Source: an uncultured Erysipelotrichaceae bacterium (GTDB lineage Bacteria; Bacillota_I; Bacilli_A; Erysipelotrichales; Erysipelotrichaceae). Taken from it: a stretch of 18,200 nt of DNA. Shown here piece by piece: positions 14,602 to 18,200 of the stretch. The stretch's first letter is position 1, and each line of letters begins with the position of its first letter. A program made the translations under genes and the position numbers. Where the stretch lies: assembly GCA_934692455.1 (NCBI GenBank), contig CAKUTY010000016.1:1-18200 (forward strand), read 5' to 3'. The notes beneath the pieces were generated by a model, which was not told where the DNA came from, made no database searches, and saw nothing but the letters and a program-made list of their open reading frames with translations.

Positions 14602-15643
14602 TTTTATCACCCTTTAAAAACTTTATATAAGTTTCTAAAAAATCCCTCTCATTATTTTGATAAAACTTTCTATAAACACGCTCAGGCAACATCGTCTTTA
14701 GTGCCTGACCATCTCTTACGATATTTTTAATCACATTCTTCTTGCCATTACGATCAAAGAAACATATTTGATCAATACTACGTTTAACACCATCTGGCGA
14801 AAAAGTAGCCTTAACTTTAATAGCATAATCAAAGAAAGTATAAATATCATTCTCTAACCCTGCCCTAGCGTTATCCCCAGCCATATTCAAGATACGATCC
14901 GGGATTTCCCATACATTCTCCGCATGAATTGAAGTCAATGCCACGCAACCAGAACTAGCCCCTTCTATTATTCTTAAGATTTCCCTTCCTCTACTTTCAG
15001 AAATTATCAGCCATTTTGTGTTCAATCTTAAGGCATCTCTTATGGCTTGTTCGTTTGTATATTCATCGCTAACTTTAAGAGAATAAATATCCTTATTAGG
15101 ATATATAGTCTTTAACTTCATCTCCAAAGTATCTTCAACTGTAACGATTGGATCATTATCAGGAATGAAATAACATAGATATTTTTCCAATTCTGTTTTG
15201 CCAGCGCCAACATCTCCTGTTATTACCCCTGATAATCTGGCTCTCATAAGACAGGGTAAGAGTTTGACAATAAAGTCGTTGGCATAGCCATTTTCAACCA
15301 AATCCTGTTGTAATAGTCTTGCACAACTCGGAGTCTTTCGGATGGCTAAACAAATATTATTATCACCAGATACGCTATTGTGCATGGCCTGGATTCTGAG
15401 TTCTTTCGTCTCCGCCTTTAAAGAAGGTTTAGACATATTAAAGTTTTCATTTACCGAATTCGCAACCAAATTAGTGAAAATTCTAAGCCAGTCTCCATCT
15501 AACTTTAAATCGCTTTGATATCTTCCTTTTTGTAAATCAGTTATCCATAAATCTTGACCATTCCACTTTAAATCCGTAACACTATCATTGATAATATAAG
15601 GCCACAAGTCTTTAAACAAGCCCTCATTTACTTCTAAAGCCAT
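14588..15643 (-). CDS. tadA: CpaF/TadA-type secretion ATPase
   Basis: This is a hexameric type II/IV secretion-family ATPase that powers pilus assembly at the cytoplasmic face. The 351-residue product has Walker A GDVGAGKT (143-150), the acidic Asp box IVTVEDTLEM (166-175), AIRDALRLNTKWLIISESRG (200-219; Walker B region, canonical IVGEVRG) and SSGCVALTSIHAEN (230-243; canonical TGHDGSMTTIHAN). These are the four T2SSE landmarks in the right order and spacing. The N-terminal domain is shorter than in typical CpaF proteins (about 450 residues). Walker A has Asp-Val where Gly-Thr/Ser is usual. The start has AGGAGG 9 bases upstream, immediately after the stop of the Flp-like gene. It is the only ATPase in the cluster. 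Confidence 0.88.
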   Translation of the reverse strand: MALEVNEGLFKDLWPYIINDSVTDLKWNGQDLWITDLQKGRYQSDLKLDGDWLRIFTNLVANSVNENFNMSKPSLKAETKELRIQAMHNSVSGDNNICLAIRKTPSCARLLQQDLVENGYANDFIVKLLPCLMRARLSGVITGDVGAGKTELEKYLCYFIPDNDPIVTVEDTLEMKLKTIYPNKDIYSLKVSDEYTNEQAIRDALRLNTKWLIISESRGREILRIIEGASSGCVALTSIHAENVWEIPDRILNMAGDNARAGLENDIYTFFDYAIKVKATFSPDGVKRSIDQICFFDRNGKKNVIKNIVRDGQALKTMLPERVYRKFYQNNERDFLETYIKFLKGDKNEFN

Positions 15644-15658
15644 CCTTCATATCCTCCT

Positions 15659-15829
15659 TTACTTAACAATTAATTTTTGGTTTTCAACTAAATACATCTT
15701 AAAGGCCTTCATAATATCTAAGATATTAGCTTGAACATCACCTTTAAGTGTGTTAGAGATTGCGATTAGCGCAATAATAACGATTGCAGATAGAATAATG
15801 AAACCGTACTCTTCAAAAAATGCTCTCAT
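15659..15829 (-). CDS. 56-residue Flp pilin-like protein without a leader peptide
   Basis: ATG 15829 with AAAGGAG upstream opens a 56-codon frame ending at TAA 15659, 15 bases before the ATPase start. The product is MRAFFEEYGFIILSA, a hydrophobic helix through about residue 25, then a Lys/Asp-bearing amphipathic tail (LKGDVQANILDIMKAF..., ending LIVK). Mature Flp pilins have Glu5-Tyr6 followed by a hydrophobic helix. Here Glu7-Tyr8-Gly9 fits that register if counting starts at residue 3. There is no Gly or Ala with a preceding basic leader, so no normal prepilin peptidase site. Being first in the operon and strongly initiated, it is the best candidate for the major filament subunit (inference). 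Confidence 0.78.
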   Translation of the reverse strand: MRAFFEEYGFIILSAIVIIALIAISNTLKGDVQANILDIMKAFKMYLVENQKLIVK

Positions 15830-15907
15830 TTTTTCTCCTTTCTATGTTTCTACACTTCGTTATTGCCGTGAAACCTAAAAATTCCTACCCTAAATTGAAA
15901 AAAAGAT
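15830..15907 (-). promoter_or_regulatory. Upstream region of the Tad-like operon; weak inverted repeat, no clear sigma-A promoter
   Basis: The 78 bp upstream of the Flp-like gene hold the AAGGAG ribosome site and an imperfect inverted repeat, GTTTC (15846-15850) / GAAAC (15870-15874), with inner AC/GT pairs. I see no TATAAT-like box at a sensible distance. Either an alternative sigma factor or an activator is needed, or the promoter is degenerate. Confidence 0.35.
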
Positions 15908-15940
15908 TAAAAAAACACTAATTTTTTAAAAATTAGTGTC
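15908..15940 (-). terminator. Intrinsic terminator after the sensor kinase gene
   Basis: ACACTAATTTTT (15915-15926) is the exact inverse complement of AAAAATTAGTGT (15928-15939). On the minus strand the stem is followed by TTTTTTT (As at 15908-15914). It lies 25 bases past the kinase stop and separates the two-component operon from the Tad-like operon. Confidence 0.9.
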
Positions 15941-15964
15941 TAAATCAACTATTTTTGAACATTT

Positions 15965-17146
15965 TTAATGAAATTTCACAAAGAAAACAGTACCGTCTTC
16001 CTTATCACTTACTACTTTAATTTCACCATTGAGCTTATCAACCATTTCCTTGGTAATTGAAAGCCCTAGTCCAAAACTCTTACCATTATTTTGTCTGCTC
16101 TTGTCACTACGATAAAATCTATCAAAAATATGATCTATATCTTCTTTTTCAATATGGCTTCCAAAGTTTTGAACTGATAATTGATTCTTATCTATTTTCA
16201 ATAAAACCCTGCCCTTTTTAGGCTCATACTTTATCGCATTCTCTAGTAAGCCACTTATTATCTTAGTCACATATTCTTCGTTACTAACAAGTTTACAATC
16301 ATCAACAATGTCAGTATCTAACTCAATGCCTTTCTCATAAGCCAATGATTCAAATTCTAAGCTAACCTTATAAGCTAGATTACTCAAATCTATCTCACTA
16401 AATTCGATTCTTTTATCAGCACTGGATAAAGTTAACATTTGATTAATCAATTCTTGCATCCTTTTAGCTGCTATTTGATTACTATCAAGCCAATGTTTAG
16501 TATCAGGATCAGGATTCTCCAACAATATCGCATTATTAGCTAAAATAATCGACAAAGGTGTTTTTAAATCATGAGAAGCATCTGCCACAAATTGTTTTTC
16601 CCTTTCAATCGCCCTTTCCATCGGTTTAGATGCATACTTTGAAAACTTAATACTTATAATTAAGAATAACAACATAGCCATAGCCCATATACCAAACAAA
16701 ACTATTACAAGTCTAATAATTGAAACATTTATATAATCACACGAGACAATAGCTATCCTATAGGGATTACCAAAGTTCTTATAATAAATAAGACCATATT
16801 CTTTTAAAGTACCAAAGTCCTTTTCACTTGAAACAATTTCTTTTAATATATCCTCAAGATTTTTATTAGTATATAAGTTATTAAAAGAAAGTACATCATA
16901 TTCACCACTATCCACATTGTAGAAGACAGTAAGAATATTCTCCTTATTATCATCTTTTCTAACAGGCCTATTTTCCATCGGCTTATCAAAACGAACAAGC
17001 GGAGTTAATACCTGTTCCATCGTCATACGCAAGTCATTGTAGTAAGTATTTGTCATATAAACTCCAACAACAACAAACACAATGGTCAAAACAACACCTA
17101 CCATCAACATATTTAGTTCAATAAAACGTCTACGATATGTTTTCAT
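15965..17146 (-). CDS. Two-component sensor histidine kinase
   Basis: This membrane kinase of the HisKA class has 393 residues. TM1 is about 11-31, followed by an extracytoplasmic sensor region of about 110 residues (32-142) and TM2 (about 143-167). The H-box QFVADASHDLKTPLSI carries phospho-accepting His192. The N-box is GLLENAIKYE (Asn303), the F-box region is IDHIFDRFYRSDKSR, and the G2 box is GKSFGLGLSITKEMV. The G1 box is degenerate (VQNFGSHI instead of DxGxGI), as in some Firmicute kinases. There is no HAMP domain; TM2 leads directly into the H-box region through about 20 residues. The ligand is unknown. The start overlaps the regulator's stop by 4 bp, so the two form a cognate pair. 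Confidence 0.93.
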   Translation of the reverse strand: MKTYRRRFIELNMLMVGVVLTIVFVVVGVYMTNTYYNDLRMTMEQVLTPLVRFDKPMENRPVRKDDNKENILTVFYNVDSGEYDVLSFNNLYTNKNLEDILKEIVSSEKDFGTLKEYGLIYYKNFGNPYRIAIVSCDYINVSIIRLVIVLFGIWAMAMLLFLIISIKFSKYASKPMERAIEREKQFVADASHDLKTPLSIILANNAILLENPDPDTKHWLDSNQIAAKRMQELINQMLTLSSADKRIEFSEIDLSNLAYKVSLEFESLAYEKGIELDTDIVDDCKLVSNEEYVTKIISGLLENAIKYEPKKGRVLLKIDKNQLSVQNFGSHIEKEDIDHIFDRFYRSDKSRQNNGKSFGLGLSITKEMVDKLNGEIKVVSDKEDGTVFFVKFH

Positions 17147-17817
17147 GATAAGACCTCCAATCGATATCCAATCTTTTGAATATTTTTAATAGTAAGCTTA
17201 GAACCTAAATACTTTAATTTCTTTCTTAAAAAAGAAACATAAGCTTCAACATTATTATCGCTAACTTCGCTATCAAAGCCCCAAGCTCTACTTATTAATA
17301 AGTCTTTAGAAAAAGTCATCTTAGGTTCACTCAACATGATTCTAGCTATTTCAAACTCCTTAGAGCTTAAACCAACTTCCCTGTCTTTACATCTTAGACA
17401 AATACTATTTAAATCTAATATTAAATCCTCATATACAATCTCATTGAATATTAGATTACCCTTACGACGCGTTAGGGCTCTTACCCTAGCTACTAATTCT
17501 TCCTTATCAAACGGCTTAGTCAAATAATCATCAGCACCAGTATTTAAACCATTTACTTTATCAGCCACACTGCTTTTTGCGGTCAACATTAAAACAGGTA
17601 TCTCAATATTCTCACTTCTTATTTGTCTTAAGACACTTATACCATCTAGTCTTGGAAGCATAATATCCAATAAGATTAGATCATAAGAACCTGCATAAAT
17701 ATAATCAAGGGCCAATTGGCCATCACCGGCAATATCACAAACGTATCCTTCTTTATTTAATATATGATCAATAGCTTCAGCCAAAGCTATTTCATCTTCT
17801 ACTATTAGAATATTCAT
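17143..17817 (-). CDS. OmpR/PhoB-family response regulator
   Basis: The 224-residue product has a receiver domain with the acidic pair Glu8-Asp9 (IVEDE), phospho-acceptor Asp51 in LILLDIMLPRLDG, the switch Thr in VLMLTAKSS and Lys in YLTKPFDKEEL. Then follows a winged-helix DNA-binding domain (VGLSSKEFEIARIML ... SRAWGFDSEVSDNNVEAYVSFLRKKL ... IQKIGYRLEV). AGGAGG precedes ATG 17817. The promoter region upstream contains two CTTAAAGAA direct repeats 11 bp apart, the arrangement expected for an OmpR-family dimer site, so positive autoregulation is likely. It is divergent from the VTC gene, which may be a target. Confidence 0.95.
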   Translation of the reverse strand: MNILIVEDEIALAEAIDHILNKEGYVCDIAGDGQLALDYIYAGSYDLILLDIMLPRLDGISVLRQIRSENIEIPVLMLTAKSSVADKVNGLNTGADDYLTKPFDKEELVARVRALTRRKGNLIFNEIVYEDLILDLNSICLRCKDREVGLSSKEFEIARIMLSEPKMTFSKDLLISRAWGFDSEVSDNNVEAYVSFLRKKLKYLGSKLTIKNIQKIGYRLEVLS

Positions 17818-17842
17818 AACGCCTCCTTTTATTAAGTAACAT

Positions 17843-17906
17843 TTTATACATATTTTCTTAAAGAAACCTTAAAGAATTTTTGTTTCACTTTTCAGTTTTC
17901 TTTAAG
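17843..17906. promoter_or_regulatory. Probable response-regulator operator: three CTTAAAGAA copies around the divergent promoters
   Basis: CTTAAAGAA occurs at 17857-17865 and 17868-17876 (start-to-start 11 bp) and inverted at 17898-17906. For the regulator gene, a minus-strand -10 TATAAA lies at 17848-17843. The two phased repeats then cover the spacer and the -35 position, which has no TTGACA. This matches PhoB-type activation, where direct repeats replace the -35. A weak plus-strand -10 (GATAAT, 17916-17921) would serve the VTC gene. Confidence 0.6.
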
Positions 17907-17944
17907 AACTCTATGGATAATTTAAGGTATAGAAGGAGGCAAAC

Positions 17945-18200
17945 ATATACCAAACAACATTCAAAAGAAAAGAGATTAAATATCTTATTAGTCAAAAACA
18001 ATTAAACAATATATTGCCAAGTCTTTTATCACATATGGAAGAAGATGCATATCCTCATAGTAATATATCTAATTTGTACTACGACACAAGCGATTATAAG
18101 TTAATACTTAGATCTTTGGATAAACCACTATACAAAGAGAAATTAAGACTTAGAAGCTATGGCGATGAGCAAATCTATTGTGAGATTAAAAAGAAAGCTT
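17945..18200 (+). CDS. VTC-domain polyphosphate polymerase-like protein, N-terminal 85 residues, apparent ATA start
   Basis: VTC-domain enzymes make polyphosphate from ATP inside a tunnel lined by basic residues. The visible part reads YQTTFKRKEIKYLIS, then LYYDTSDYKLILRSL, PLYKEKLRLRSYG and YCEIKKKA. These are the basic-strand motifs (K-R-x-E-x-K-Y, YYDT, K-x-R-x-R and E-x-K-x-K) that open the family. The frame is closed by TAG at 17930, and the five codons between it and TAC (AAG GAG GCA AAC ATA) include no ATG, GTG or TTG. GAAGGAGG (17932-17939) is followed after 5 bases by ATA at 17945, exactly where relatives have Met before Tyr-Gln-Thr. The next ATG (18035, residue 31) would remove the first catalytic motif. 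Initiation at AUA, or a start-codon mutation, is therefore implied. In Firmicutes such genes often sit with CotH-like or DUF4956 genes and a two-component system. The 3' part is cut by the window. Confidence 0.85.
   Translation, partial: MYQTTFKRKEIKYLISQKQLNNILPSLLSHMEEDAYPHSNISNLYYDTSDYKLILRSLDKPLYKEKLRLRSYGDEQIYCEIKKKA

Noticed and set aside
10388..15829. Prepilin-type leader peptides in the short membrane proteins
   Set aside because: I looked for a basic leader ending in Gly/Ala followed by x4-Glu and found none in any of the small proteins.
15846..15874. GTTTC/GAAAC inverted repeat as a terminator
   Set aside because: It is not followed by a T-run on either strand, and a strong terminator already exists at 15908-15940.
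16100..16175. Degenerate G1 box of the sensor kinase as a sign of an inactive kinase
   Set aside because: His192, the N-box and the G2 box are intact, and N-x-G-type G1 boxes occur in other Firmicute kinases.
18035..18037. ATG 18035 as the true start of the VTC protein
   Set aside because: It would remove the conserved FKRKEIKY segment and leave the GAAGGAGG at 17932-17939 unused, far upstream.
1..18200. CRISPR array, insertion sequence, tRNA or rRNA gene
   Set aside because: I saw no regularly spaced repeats, transposase-like frames, terminal inverted repeats, or tRNA/rRNA signatures on either strand.

Overview
The window is AT-rich DNA from a low-GC, Gram-positive-type bacterium (Firmicutes sensu lato). 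TGA is a stop codon and TGG encodes Trp, so the standard bacterial code applies. Evidence for a Firmicute includes a methionyl-tRNA synthetase gene behind a canonical T-box leader, a MurT-GatD pair, an energy-coupling-factor (ECF) module and many AGGAGG ribosome-binding sites. My best guess is an Erysipelotrichia-like gut or oral lineage, but that is only an impression from gene content and codon use.

Layout. (1) 1-890: the 5' part of glpK on the minus strand, cut by the window edge. (2) 939-1910: a plus-strand peptidase S66 (MccF/LdcA-like) gene that overlaps truA tail to tail. (3) 5069-1890, minus strand: a tightly coupled ecfA1-ecfA2-ecfT-truA operon supplying the shared energizing module of ECF vitamin/metal transporters plus a tRNA pseudouridine synthase. 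(4) 5152-6117, plus strand: class II fructose-bisphosphate aldolase, with a terminator and a small repeat-bearing gap. (5) 10373-6269, minus strand: T-box leader, metG, murT, gatD. The GatD-like subunit lacks the expected catalytic Cys and His. (6) 15829-10388, minus strand: a nine-gene, almost gapless cluster that looks like a stripped-down Tad/Flp (type IVc pilus) machine. It holds a CpaF/TadA ATPase, one protein that looks like TadB fused to TadC, a TadE/F-like protein, a secreted beta-rich protein with an InlB-type repeat, and five short one-helix proteins. Those five begin M(R/K)-x-x-x-(D/E/N)-E-(Y/L) and have no prepilin leader. (7) 17817-15965, minus strand: an OmpR-type response regulator and sensor kinase. 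(8) 17945 to the end, plus strand: the start of a VTC-type polyphosphate polymerase gene whose only plausible start codon is ATA.

How the parts may work together. The Tad-like cluster has its own ATPase, membrane platform, filament-like subunits and candidate ectodomains, so it could build a short surface or trans-envelope fibre. No prepilin peptidase, TadZ or secretin is visible. The cluster has no terminator of its own and runs directly into the metG T-box leader. The two-component genes share a regulatory gap with the VTC gene. That gap carries three copies of CTTAAAGAA, two of them phased 11 bp apart over the regulator's promoter, which suggests autoregulation and joint control.

The observations I would check first are the leaderless pilin-like family and TadB-TadC fusion, the GatD without its nucleophile, the ATA start codon, and two genes that look leaderless (TATAAT-N7-ATG).
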